Of a stretch of 64,000 nucleotides of DNA, positions 63,603 through 64,000 are shown one piece after another. Positions within the stretch are counted from its first letter, which is position 1; each line of letters starts with the position of its first letter. The DNA is from UBA1563 sp041667115 (GTDB taxonomy: Bacteria; Bacteroidota; Ignavibacteria; Ignavibacteriales; Ignavibacteriaceae). A program made the translations under genes and the position numbers. The notes under the pieces are model-generated. The model was not told the DNA's origin. It was given only the letters and a program-made list of their open reading frames with translations, and ran no database searches. The DNA is taken from positions 12,279-76,278 of the forward strand of contig JBAYFO010000010.1 in assembly GCA_041667115.1 (NCBI GenBank), written 5' to 3'.

Positions 63603-64000
63603 ATGCGCTTTGTGCTGTTGGTTTTCCTGTTTTCTTCATTTGTGTTTTGTCAAGATCAGAATGAAAAGTTTGTTACTGCCCCATTTGAGAAAGGAATGCC
63701 CAAGGGAATATTTTTCAATTGGGAGAATGCCTCATATTCAGAGATAGATATCGGAGAGTTTTACAAAGCATTATATATTGTATCCCGCGATTCTTTTAAC
63801 ACAGCTAAAAACTGTTTCCTCTTTTTAATAACCCAAAACAGATTTTTTTATAATAATATTTCCTTTGTACTGAAAGGAAAAAATATATACGAAGCCAGCC
63901 TATCTTTAACCACTCAAGAAGAAGATGCACTATCTCCACTAAAGTTAATTCTAAATCTTGACGAAAAACGACTCCAGTACAGATGGGAGAATAAAGAGAC
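63603..64000 (+). CDS. Secreted protein of unknown function, cut by window edge
   Basis: Open frame from ATG 63603 to the right edge, 132 codons visible, preceded by a GGAGG ribosome-binding site at 63594-63598. The start MRFVLLVFLFSSFVFCQ is a signal peptide (possible cleavage after Cys16-Gln17 region). The rest, with DSFNTAKNCFLFLITQNRFF and YRWENKE, looks like a β-rich periplasmic domain. No family recognised, and the end is missing. Confidence 0.65.
   Translation, partial: MRFVLLVFLFSSFVFCQDQNEKFVTAPFEKGMPKGIFFNWENASYSEIDIGEFYKALYIVSRDSFNTAKNCFLFLITQNRFFYNNISFVLKGKNIYEASLSLTTQEEDALSPLKLILNLDEKRLQYRWENKE

Overview
The window is AT-rich, dense chromosomal DNA from a Gram-negative-type bacterium. 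The best guess is the Ignavibacteria / Bacteroidota-Chlorobi group. Reasons: secreted and lipobox proteins, β-barrel-like outer-membrane proteins ending in aromatic residues, large PAS sensor kinases, an ETF/acyl-CoA dehydrogenase cluster, and several promoters that fit the Bacteroidota -33 TTG / N20 / -7 TAnnTTTG pattern (for example at 34861-34891 and 40511-40541). The genus cannot be named from sequence alone. No tRNA, rRNA, transposase or CRISPR array was seen.

Layout. 1-4.5 kb: acyl-CoA dehydrogenase (cut by the left edge), etfA and etfB, with a two-gene cassette carrying a HEPN-like RX4H protein inserted between the ETF genes. 4.8-15.3 kb: a divergent seven-gene unit. Leftward run a peptide/nickel-type substrate-binding lipoprotein, two permeases, a 1189-residue kinase-ATPase-TPR protein and a σ54-activator-like regulator, the last four genes joined by 4-base overlaps. 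Rightward run the two ABC ATPases. 15.5-17.6 kb: a secreted M13 metallopeptidase. 17.7-23.8 kb: a four-gene restriction-modification-like defence operon (C5 methylase, MORC/GHKL ATPase, Z1 ATPase, PD-(D/E)XK protein). 23.9-25 kb: a 247-residue orphan protein followed by a 21-bp tandem array. 25.3-34.9 kb: a long leftward lipid-handling operon (thiolase, GbsR-type regulator, SDR, KAS-III-like protein, MFS transporter, acyl-CoA ligase, lipoprotein, outer-membrane protein, α/β hydrolase lipoprotein). Two copies of a palindrome probably bound by its own regulator mark this operon.

34.9-40.4 kb: murQ, rsmG, mnmG, a GNAT gene and mnmE. Two parS-like sites flank the GNAT gene, which suggests an origin-proximal location. 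40.5-43.8 kb: a VapBC-type toxin-antitoxin pair and clpB. 44.1-45 kb: an XRE-type regulator with a second, different 21-bp tandem array directly upstream. 45-50.6 kb: a GIY-YIG/DUF4357 protein, an NTF2-like protein, a C1-family peptidase, pyrimidine-nucleoside phosphorylase and a Ser/Asn-rich outer-membrane protein. 50.8-64 kb: two large PAS histidine kinases, a long-chain acyl-CoA ligase, aat, two membrane proteins, a GH13 debranching-type enzyme, a prohibitin-family protein and a secreted protein cut by the right edge.

The most unusual items are (i) the ABC importer fused at operon level to a STAND-like kinase and a σ54-activator-like protein with a GAFTDA loop, (ii) two unrelated-sequence arrays sharing a strict 21-bp period, one of them in the promoter region of a DNA-binding regulator, (iii) the MORC/Z1 defence operon, and (iv) the self-regulated lipid operon with a KAS-III homologue lacking the usual His and Asn.
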